DNA from: Cerrena zonata | Lineage: Eukaryota > Basidiomycota > Agaricomycetes > Polyporales > Cerrenaceae | Length of the DNA: 17,175 bases | Assembly: GCA_038087015.1 (NCBI GenBank) | Contig: JASBNA010000161.1 | Coordinates: 1-17,175 of the forward strand | Direction: 5' to 3' | Shown here: in pieces, positions 8,943 through 16,524 of the stretch | Numbering within the stretch: position 1 is the stretch's first letter | How the letters are laid out: each line of letters begins with the position of its first letter | Notes under the pieces: model-generated | What the model was told of the DNA's origin: nothing | The model's database searches: none | Seen by the model: only the letters and a program-made list of their open reading frames with translations | Translations under genes and position numbers: made by a program

Positions 8943-11361
8943 TTAGATCTTGGCCAACACGATACAAGTCCTTGAAGGGACATATACCTAAAATACAAGC
9001 CTCAACCTATTTGTCACGAAGAAATCAAAAGCAACTACGCACCTGTGCCCAGTTATTCCTGCCATTCCACTCCATCGCCGTCGTGTGGAACCTTGAGTTG
9101 ATGTCAATATTATCGAACCCTCCAAATCTCTTCTCGTCACTTGATAATACAATTTGATATTCTCCGGGCTCTTGTACGCCAACCCTGTAGTCGGTGAAGG
9201 AGTTGGTAGGATGGAAATTGAAAATAAATAGCAAGGATGCGCGCTCAAAGACGATAACTTTATCTGCTTCGTTTTTGAGTGAAACCCATGCTGGGGGCGC
9301 AGCAAGCCAACCATATTTGTCCTCAAGATGGTTGATGGCTTTGTCCCACTCGTTGAGGTACCTGTAACGAAGCAACTTGTCATCTACAACGTTCCACTGA
9401 CGGCGGGCATAGTGGAAGGAGTTCCCGTTGCCCTCACGAGGGAAGTCGAGCCACTTGGGATCTTTGAGTAACAGGTCATAAATGGTGTACAAATATTCAC
9501 GTACTTCGGGATGGCCAAACTCGTTTCCTTCGAAGTTCAGGTAACCTTCGCCACCGAGAGAGTGGACGATCAAACTAACATCGCTCAATGTTAGCAAACA
9601 GACAAGAGATTCAATTTCTATATGACTTACCGAATCATCTTATGCAAAGCAATACCTCTTGCAATGACCGGTGTGTACTCCGACAAGTCCGACATGTGAG
9701 TATACATCTCCTTGTCCATAAGCCAGAACGCGATAGTCTTATCACCGACCAACGCTTGATCATGGCTCTCGGCATAGGCAATGCTCTTCTCCCCATATCG
9801 ACGGTTCGTGAGGGTATGTACAATGTTGCCTATATCCCACTCGTCATCACGTTTATGTTTCAGCAATTTGATCCACATATCCGGGATGGCCATAGAGAGA
9901 CGATAATCGAAGCCAATACCTCCTTTGTTCACTGGCGTACAAAGGAGGGGCATCCCCGAGACATCTTCGGCAATGGTAATACAACCGGGGAACAGCTCGT
10001 GCATGGCTTCATTTGCCTATAGAGGGACATTTGTAAAGTCTCGATAATAATGAACAGAATACTTACCAGCATGAGATAAATCACGGCGTCGAGGTCAACG
10101 TTGTCTCCAAAATATTCGTTATAATCTCCGGAGAAACCAGTTCCGATGCCATGATGCTTATACATCATACTGGTCACTCCATCGAACCGGAATCCGTCGA
10201 ATTGGTATTCTTCTACCCAGAAACGAAGGTTGCTCATCAAGAAGCGCAATACTTCGTGATGCCCATAGTTGAAAAGACGACTATCCCAGAGTTCGTGTCG
10301 GCCCTTTGCACCTTCATGGAAATAATGGTGGTCAGTACCATCGAAATGGTTCAAGCCATCAAGCACGTTCTTGCATGCATGGGAATGGACAATATCGAGC
10401 AAGACGGTGATACCCATTCCGTGAGCAGTGTCGATCAGTTCTTTGAGTTCTTCCGGAGTACCATATCGGGAGCTGGCTGCAAAGAAACTCGTAACCTGAT
10501 AACCAAATGCTATCTCGCTATCAATGACTAATTTCAGAAAGCACCAAAGAAAATACTCACAAGCATAGTATGCGTGCTCCATAACAGCCATAAGTTGGAT
10601 GACGTTGTAGCCCAGGTCCCGAATCCGGGGCAGCATGTTGGAAGTGAACTCCTTATAAGTTCCAACTCTGTATTCCGACGTGGAGATACCGACATGGGCT
10701 TCATATATGCGCGCACTCTTAGGCGGAGGGGGTTTCTTGTTCTTGAATTTATACACCTCAGCTTCAGGCGGATTCCAGAAGCGGGCTTCATACACAGGCG
10801 AGACAGACAGATCCTGAGTAACGCGGGTAATCCAAGCTGGAATGCGCTCAATGCGCTCTCCGCTGTGTGTAATCATGGAGATCTAGATGGTGACGTTTAG
10901 TGATCACACCAGTTGTGTGTGCTAAGTAACGTACCTTCACTTTGGAATCGTGAGGGATGGCGCATTTGCCATCCGAAGTAGGAGGAACGGTGATTGACCA
11001 GACCCCAAAGTCATCCTTCACCATAGGGTCCGAGATACGATTCCAGCTGTCTTCAGTAGGAAACCATGAATTCTCCGGAGTATGAAACCTGTTCATTGAA
11101 CAACTCACTGAATTCCCCAATCAATACAGCTTCCTTGGCATTTGGAGCCCATTCTCTGTACACAACCGAGTTATCGGGTTTTACAATGAAGCCAAACTTC
11201 TTGTAGCCTTGGGTGAACTCAGCGAATCCACCCTCGTGTTCTTCCAAGCTATCTTTCCACTTCCGGAACAAGTCGTGACGATGAACGATTTGACCAGCAT
11301 TAGCTTGCAACCACGGATCAACGTCGACGACCGTTTTTGCTTCGAGTGGTGCGGTGGGCAT
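8943..11361 (-). CDS. GLC3: 1,4-alpha-glucan (glycogen) branching enzyme, GH13
   Basis: Eight exons: 11361-11109, 11050-10935, 10882-10561, 10509-10067, 10016-9631, 9574-9505, 9453-9043 and 8987-8943, giving 2046 nt or 681 residues (yeast enzyme about 700). The enzyme cuts alpha-1,4 glucan chains and re-attaches them by alpha-1,6 links in cytosolic glycogen synthesis. An N-terminal CBM48-like domain ([16 protein letters not shown]) precedes the GH13 barrel. Visible catalytic motifs: DIVHSH (269-274), FRFDGVT with nucleophile D340, ITIAEDVSG with acid/base E395, and ESHD with D464. The C-terminal beta domain ends in [14 protein letters not shown]. The start ATG at 11361 suits family length. 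Three splice oddities: the 51-nt intron 9504-9454 has no stop and keeps frame; intron 9630-9575 can form a hairpin; the acceptor at 11051 is AAG with a CAG four bases on. The gene is divergent from a small plus-strand ORF. Identification is very secure. Confidence 0.97.
9454..9504 (-). other. In-frame, stop-free 51-nt intron of the branching enzyme gene
   Basis: On the minus strand this segment begins GTACGT and ends CCCAAG. It is 17 codons long and has no stop, so a plain ORF reads through it. Removing it joins EFGHPE directly to WLDFPREGN, which is the uninterrupted order in branching enzymes. Keeping it would insert 17 residues (VREYLY... to ...DPK) in the middle of a strongly conserved motif near the active site. 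I therefore call it an intron. Confidence 0.85.
9575..9630 (-). other. Branching enzyme intron 5 with potential branch-point/3' splice-site hairpin
   Basis: This intron starts GTAAGT and ends ATGTTAG. Its last 20 bases are a 7-bp perfect inverted repeat, CTAACAT...ATGTTAG, with a 6-nt loop (9594-9575). The 5' arm contains the CTAAC branch-point consensus and the 3' arm contains the terminal AG. Splicing restores CGT for Arg in [13 protein letters not shown], a conserved family sequence. Confidence 0.75.
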
Positions 11362-11530
11362 AGCGGAAGAGCTGGGGGATAACGTTGACTGTCCTACGTG
11401 TTGATATGGACAAGGATCAAGTTATCGAGGGAGTGGAAGGAACCAGCTCCGTCTCAGGTCCACTTTGGTGAATCATTTTGGAACGGCACCTGCCCTCTAG
11501 GCCTAAATATCAACGCGTTTTATTGGTGAG

Positions 11531-11553
11531 TGACGTCAAGGCAGGTGACGTGA
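11531..11553. promoter_or_regulatory. CRE palindrome TGACGTCA plus a second CRE-like site
   Basis: TGACGTCA at 11531-11538 is the perfect cAMP-response / ATF-CREB bZIP site, and TGACGTGA at 11546-11553 is one base off. In fungi such sites are bound by Atf1/Sko1-type bZIP factors of the stress MAPK or PKA pathways, which also control glycogen metabolism. The link to this gene is inference from motif and position, about 170-190 bp upstream of the branching enzyme ATG. Confidence 0.5.
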
Positions 11554-11662
11554 TAGCTTCGCTCGGCAATCACCAGAACAGCCTCTTACGGAAGGCGTAG
11601 TAATAGGCTATCCGACGCTCAGCTTGACAGGAGTCGCCGCCTCCGACGTTACCCTCTGACGA

Positions 11663-11715
11663 GTACGTGCTCTCTTAAATCTTACCTTCCAGCGAAAACT
11701 AAAAATGACCCACCA
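11663..11715 (+). other. Possible 5' UTR intron of the small ORF gene
   Basis: GTACGT at 11663 and CACCAG ending at 11715 define a 53-nt candidate intron, which is the normal size here, with a CTAAA branch-like motif near its end. It stops two bases before the ATG at 11718. Splicing would remove an out-of-frame upstream ATG at 11705, making the ORF start the first ATG. There is no transcript evidence. Confidence 0.4.
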
Positions 11716-11717
11716 GT

Positions 11718-11942
11718 ATGGATATTCAACCTCCAGCTCCTCAGGACGAAAGTATATCAGCTGAAGGAGACAGCACCAGTGTCCGGGAGCCTACCCCACC
11801 ACAACCAGCGAAGAAGAGTGCCACGAAATCCAAGGCTAGAAAGAAGAAACGCTCCCTAGCACAACAGCAAGCGACAGCAAGGCTCATAGCGTTCAACCAA
11901 GCTCGTCGTGGAAGTCTGCATGTTAAAAATAGTAACGCCTAA
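11718..11942 (+). CDS. Small basic hypothetical protein (74 aa)
   Basis: A single uninterrupted frame runs from ATG 11718 to TAA ending at 11942. I do not recognise the protein. Residues 1-30 are acidic and Pro-rich. Residues 31-45 are very Lys/Arg-rich (AKKSATKSKARKKKRS), resembling a nuclear localisation or nucleic-acid-binding patch. Residues 46-65 (LAQQQATARLIAFNQARRGS) could form an amphipathic helix. There is no signal peptide or membrane segment. It is divergent from the branching enzyme gene and convergent with the next minus-strand gene. A consensus donor GTAAGC begins immediately after the stop, with an acceptor at 11998, suggesting a 3' UTR intron. The frame could also be a chance ORF or part of a non-coding transcript. 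Confidence 0.5.
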   Translation: MDIQPPAPQDESISAEGDSTSVREPTPPQPAKKSATKSKARKKKRSLAQQQATARLIAFNQARRGSLHVKNSNA

Positions 11943-12146
11943 GTAAGCCGCACTTTCCTCTGTAGCAGGAGCACTTGCGTTAACACGAAATATTGCAGGA
12001 ATCCAATGACACCCATCAGGATACGATGTTATAATCATTAGAAGACCATACTGTAATGAGTCCATGCATATCTAGAAGAGGAGTCGACAAAACGATTTTC
12101 GAAACTATGTAATGCATAATTGTCTCTGGGATTAATATTCCCAGAC
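11943..12146. other. Convergent intergenic gap between small ORF and disordered-protein gene
   Basis: These 204 bases lie between a plus-strand and a minus-strand gene end and should hold both terminators. A candidate 56-nt intron, GTAAGC to TTGCAG (11943-11998), starts directly after the small ORF's stop codon. The remainder is AT-rich with no notable coding frame. Confidence 0.4.
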
Positions 12147-13554
12147 CTAGTTACCTCTGATTGCAAATACCGAAGCAGCGTGCTGGTCGACCGAATCCTG
12201 CTGGGGAGAAGTCAAGTCATCCAGGGATGGACCAATCCTTTTCGTCCCTATTTTTCCCGCTCCAGCCGATGTTGGTAGCACCTGCCGCGTCAAATCATCT
12301 TTCGAAGTCGGCCAAACCGGGCGAACGGGTGGCTCGGGACTTGGACGAGTCGCTGGAAGACTCATACGGGTGCTTCGGTTGGGAACGTGACGGTTCCCAG
12401 GAGCCCCTCTAGGACTAGAGCGGTTGCTAAGAGGGCTACCATTCATGCCAGGAGGAGGGGTTGGGCTTCCACGTTGTGTAGGTCCCGAACGCCTGCGATT
12501 ATAGTCGGGGAATGCATTGTTAAACCCCTGCGCATGAGGTGGTGTAAATGTCTTGCGGGGAACGTAACCCATCTCTCCGTTCGGTTTTTTACCCCAGGAA
12601 GCAAATTCGGCATGGTTAATTGACTGCATCCCGAGAGGTGCAACAGGAAAGTGGGGGCTGCGGGGTGCTACCTGCTGGCTTAGCTTCAATCCTAGCTCTA
12701 CTTCCTGCAGTAATGCGGGGTCCGTGGTCCTTGCTTTTTGTAACAAGGCAATAAGCGCGTCGACATCGTTATTAGTAGGTCTGCTTCCCACTGGCGAAGG
12801 TGTTGGCGAGGGGGTTGGGTTGAAATAGGTTTGGGGAGGTGTGTTCCGGTGCATGCTTGTCGGAGTTCGCATATATACAGGTGTCATGTTCTGTACACCG
12901 GGACTCCCACTCCCCGCACGCCTATTAATCGGGGACGCGGAGGAGGCAGTGTGTGTGTTTTTAGGAGACTTGTGAGGCAGGTTACGGTTATCATAAGTCT
13001 CCTGGCCCCGCCCGCCGCGCTGTCTGGTGGGACGATCGGCACGCGAAGTCTTACGACTCTTGCGAGGAAGTGACGAGGAGTCGATCTCGTCGGCTGCGTC
13101 AGTGAGTGTCGTGGATTGGATAGTTGTTTGCACTGCAGGCAAAGGAAGCGCAAGAATTTGTTCGGCGAAGTCTGGAAATTTGAGAGCAAGCTAGTTTGCA
13201 TAAAACTATGTCAGCGTCATGCTACTCCGCGTATACAGAAACACGCACATTGGTCATATCTGCATAAGTTTTGGGTCGTTGTTCGTTCAGCGGTACGATC
13301 ATATCGCCTTCAAGGCGGATTTGCGTCGTGTTCTGTACATCCATAGCGCTCTCATCCTTAGGAGAGGATTCATCTTTCGTTTCCTTGATAGCCTCTATGA
13401 CCTCTGCCTTGCTCGTAGGTTCTTTAGTTGGGGATTGAGGGGTGGGTTCTGTAGCTTGACGCGTAACTGGCGGTGTTACTGGAGTTGTCGCTCGTGAGCT
13501 CAAGACACTTTCGGATCGCGCGCCACCGAAGAGTTTAGGTCGTAATCCCCACAT
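12147..13554 (-). CDS. Proline/serine-rich, largely disordered protein of unknown function
   Basis: Two exons, 13554-13249 and 13190-12147, joined over a 58-nt GTGCGT...CTAG intron, give 449 residues. The start ATG at 13554 is the first in frame. I do not recognise a family. Most of the chain is low complexity, with many Ser-Pro and Thr-Pro pairs (TPSPTPSPVGSRP about 228-240). A basic RGG-type patch (RPTRQRGGRGQ, about 155-165) could bind RNA. Three stretches look folded: LALKFPDFAEQILALPL (103-119, joined across the splice), NNDVDALIALLQKAR (242-256) continuing to about 272, and INHAEFASWGKKPNGEMGYV (293-312). These short motifs in a disordered chain suggest a scaffold or RNA-associated regulator, but that is a guess. 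The clean splice and long frame make it a real gene. Confidence 0.75.
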
Positions 13555-14077
13555 TATGTTGGAAATGGGTGACTAAGAGGTAGAAATGTCGAGCTTGAAG
13601 GTGAGGTTGGCGGGGAGGCTTGCAAAGACTGGGATAGCTTGGGAGCAGGTGAAAGAGGGAACGGTGCGACAGTCAACCACTGACCGAGAGCACGGCACAC
13701 TCCGGGTACATTCGATTCGGCTGACATCAGTAAAGCAAAAGACGAAGAAACTAAGAAAGAAGCAAGAAAGAAGCAACGGTCTCCCAAAACGGGATAGCTA
13801 CCTTCCACATATGGAATGTGACAATGCCATCCAAATCGCAGTTCCAAGACAGACGAGCAATGGATTACAAGATATATCATTTAGTAGATGGTTTAGATTC
13901 TGGGTCACAGAAGAAGTATAACCTTTAGCACAAGATTCACAGACTGGGTCTTTCAATCCCATTGCCCCAAGACTTCCTGACGTCGTTTGATACCCAGTCA
14001 AGATATTAGCAACCACATATACCCTATAAATCGGGCAACCGGGCAAGGATGAGGTACACCATCTGAAGATGGTCGTC
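13555..14077. other. Intergenic: promoter of the disordered-protein gene and 3' flank of the SDR gene
   Basis: These 523 bases separate two minus-strand genes. Overlapping open frames on both strands (about 110 codons each) have no family features and look like chance. The sequence just upstream of ATG 13554 is pyrimidine-rich on the minus strand, as in many fungal leaders. A purine-rich tract with a perfect 11-bp tandem duplication lies at 13753-13774. No clear TATA box is near the start. Confidence 0.5.
13753..13774. repeat. Tandem duplication of AAGAAAGAAGC
   Basis: Two perfect adjacent 11-bp copies lie at 13753-13763 and 13764-13774, within a longer purine-rich stretch of about 13734-13778. 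This is a CT tract on the coding strand of the downstream gene, about 200 bp upstream of its ATG. It may be a promoter pyrimidine tract or simple slippage. Confidence 0.5.
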
Positions 14078-15648
14078 CTAATCTTCTTTCGTGCTGTCGC
14101 TGATTTCCGGCACAGGACCTTCTTCTGGTCGTCTACCGGAAACCTTGACGAAGTTGTCCATTCCATTATCACATCCCGACAGCTATCATAGAAACAATTA
14201 GTAAGTATAACTCGGGGCAACAATCAGAGGTCTAGAAACTTACCCATTGCGCGAAATCGCGGACGAAACTGGGAACAAGCGGGAGAAGAGGTGTGAAGTG
14301 AGCATACAGAGGCAAGTAGATCACTTGTGAGTGCCGATCGTCTAGAGCAGCAATGACGGCCTTTGCTACGGTGATGGGAGGAAGACTAGGTACGAAGAAC
14401 TTGTACAACCGTGATTGGGAAAGGTTCACGGTGGAGAACAGAGGTGTGAGGACATGACCAGCGACTACAAGGGTTGTCCGGACAGAAGGTGTCTTGTACA
14501 CGTGGTCGAGTTCATACCGAAGGGACTCGTTTAGTGAAATGAGAGCTGCTTTAGAGGCACAGTAGTCGGCTAGGGCATGATTAGCTTGAAGTCACTTGTG
14601 AGGGAAAACATATGGAAACTTACTCATTCTGGCCATTCCAACCATGCCAGCAACAGACGAAATATTGATCTAGGCAAGGGTCAGCGACAATAGATAACAT
14701 ATATATAAAAGCTCGACTAACTATGTGGCCGGCATTTTGCTTGATCATTTCAGGAAGGAATGCTTTAAGCGTCCAGAAGTGCGCAAGCGTATTGACGGAG
14801 AATGTTCTACGGAAATGTCAGTTCAGACGACACAACTAAGGAGTCAAACGCAGGCCTACTGTTGAACGTCCTCAGGCGAGAGGTCCAAGAGCTTCTTGCC
14901 TTGAACTACACCAGCATTGTTGATGAGGACTGTTGGGTGACCAAGGTCCGTCACGATTTCCTTTGCAACACGTTGGACCTCTTCCCACTTGGATACATCA
15001 CATTTGTAGTAGACAATGTTGTCTGAGGAGAGTCAGCGGGTGTAAAACTAAAGTAGGATGCGATGACTTACAATTCTCCGTGATGATAGGTTTAACATCC
15101 AGTACACAAACGGTGACATTTCGGACAGCGAGAGTATTGGCAATGAGTTCACCAATACCGGAAGCACCTGTAGTTGGAGGGAAATTTAATATGTCAACGT
15201 AAAAGACTGTGCAAGACCATAGACGAACCTCCTGTCACAACAACGATCTGTTCACCCCAATCCAAAGGTCCTGGACCAAACAACAGACTTCCTTGGTTAC
15301 GGTAGAGGAGGGAATACCACCTAATGAACCCTACATTGTATGTCATTAGTTCCCCTCATCCGAGAATATGAATCCGACAAACTTACAGAAAATAGATATA
15401 CCAATACAGTATGACGAAGAAATCACAAGGATGGGATCTGGCCAGCGACTTCCTTGGAAAACGTAGAAGACAGGTATAAAGAACGTGAAGAAAGGACCTG
15501 GCACATTCCGCAGAATTGAATATCATCTCGTTATCTGATAAGTCCGGAGCTTACTGAGTGCAGTGTGAGCAAGCACTTTCACAATGAGGTCGACATCCAA
15601 TGCATCGAAAATAGGCTCTGTTTCATATGGAATCTCTTCTCCCTCCAT
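14078..15648 (-). CDS. Membrane-anchored short-chain dehydrogenase/reductase (RDH10/HSD17B11-like, SDR16C type)
   Basis: Nine exons: 15648-15555, 15497-15387, 15330-15229, 15167-15072, 15022-14860, 14806-14722, 14669-14624, 14569-14244 and 14182-14078, giving 1128 nt or 375 residues. Introns are 49-61 nt. The first ~80 residues contain two hydrophobic segments ([12 protein letters not shown], then [19 protein letters not shown]), so the enzyme is probably anchored to ER or lipid-droplet membrane. The Rossmann core is complete: TGGASGIG (101-108), CDV near 142-144, NNAG (169-172), N194, S222 in NISSVAG, and YCASK with Y235 and K239. Asp126 at the end of the second strand (VCVLDVKP) favours NAD(H) over NADP(H). 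The likely reaction is oxidation of a hydrophobic alcohol or reduction of its ketone/aldehyde; the substrate cannot be predicted. Family assignment is secure, subfamily moderately so. Confidence 0.92.
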
Positions 15649-16524
15649 AGTTGCTCAATGTGTTACGCCCGAGGGAACCTAAGCAGTGGGAGACCAAAGC
15701 ACCGAAGGAAAAGCAAGAACAGGCGCAGCCTGAGGACGAAAGATGGAAGTATGGGATGAAGCTCACTGGCAGTAGACGTGGTGACTGAGAAGGTGCGCGT
15801 CTCGATCACGTCTAGACTTCCTGTGCCGAACTGATGTTTGCTATCATCGGCCGGTTCATTGTCAACTCAGGACGATTTATTGCTCAGTACGATGGTATTT
15901 GGAATATGCATGAGGGGTGTATCTGAATGTACGCTAAGCAGTGCTAGGGCCATTGCTTCCATTGCCCTTCCATTTTTGTGGCAGAATCTATACTTATAAG
16001 GTATTTGTCAGGTAGCGGCCATCGCAATGACATGCATGGGCAAGTAAAGTTACTGGGCAATGGTTCCTAGAATTGTACAGCCAATTCCGAATCATCCCAT
16101 TGACAACAGTCGGATGAGAGATGCATGAGGCCAACGCTATGACGACATATGTAAATGAACTCTCGGAGGTGTTGGCTGATCCGGGGAGGGAAGAGAAATC
16201 GCCGAGACTAAACGTACTCGCTTAACCTCGCTTGACAGCAAACAACCTTGAAAAGTGAAAGCCACTATCTTCGTCTTGGAGTTGACTATGGCCTCCACGA
16301 CAAAGAGACAATGAACAAGGCGCTGGACGTTAGTGGCGAACTTTAGAGACTCGGTCATTATAAGGTTAGCTATCTCCATGGCATTGTCGCATCCTTTACA
16401 TCCCGATAACATTTTAACTGGCAGCCCAACGAGTCGCCAGACGACATACTTTTCTTCACATCTTCCACTACAATCCAGACTTTTACCAGCTACTATCACC
16501 CCCATATCGTGATACCTCACACTA
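15649..16524. other. Long intergenic gap between divergent SDR and unknown plus-strand genes
   Basis: These 876 bases are the largest non-coding stretch in the window and should contain both divergent promoters. A TATAAGG motif at 16359-16365 lies about 165 bp upstream of the plus-strand ATG at 16525, and the sequence from about 16430 to 16524 is pyrimidine-rich like a fungal leader. CTTATAAG at 15993-16000 is a palindromic TATA-like motif usable in either direction. I see no RNA gene or transposon remnant. Confidence 0.45.

Larger units (their letters stand above)
11362..11717. promoter_or_regulatory. Divergent promoter between branching enzyme (-) and small ORF (+)
   Basis: These 356 bases separate two divergent starts. 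The region contains AACGCGTT (11512-11519, an MCB-like palindrome), ATTGG (11522-11526, a CCAAT box on the minus strand, about 165 bp upstream of the branching enzyme ATG), the perfect CRE palindrome TGACGTCA (11531-11538) and a near-CRE TGACGTGA (11546-11553). No coding frame of note is present. A likely 5' untranslated intron of the small ORF gene occupies 11663-11715. Confidence 0.55.

Noticed and set aside
9505..9597. Reading the branching enzyme frame continuously from a start near 9597 through 9025
   Set aside because: This joins intron 5 sequence, exon 6, the stop-free intron and exon 7. Family order shows that 9575-9630 and 9454-9504 must be removed.
10151..10531. 126-codon plus-strand frame
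   Set aside because: Antisense to exon 4 of the branching enzyme, which is identified with near certainty.
13586..13921. 111-codon plus-strand frame in the gap upstream of the disordered-protein gene
   Set aside because: No motifs, no convincing promoter or introns, and an overlapping equally long minus-strand frame (13554-13880). Treated as chance.
14701..14708. ATATATAA run as a TATA box
   Set aside because: It lies inside an intron of the SDR gene (14721-14670), so it is most likely just AT-rich intron sequence.
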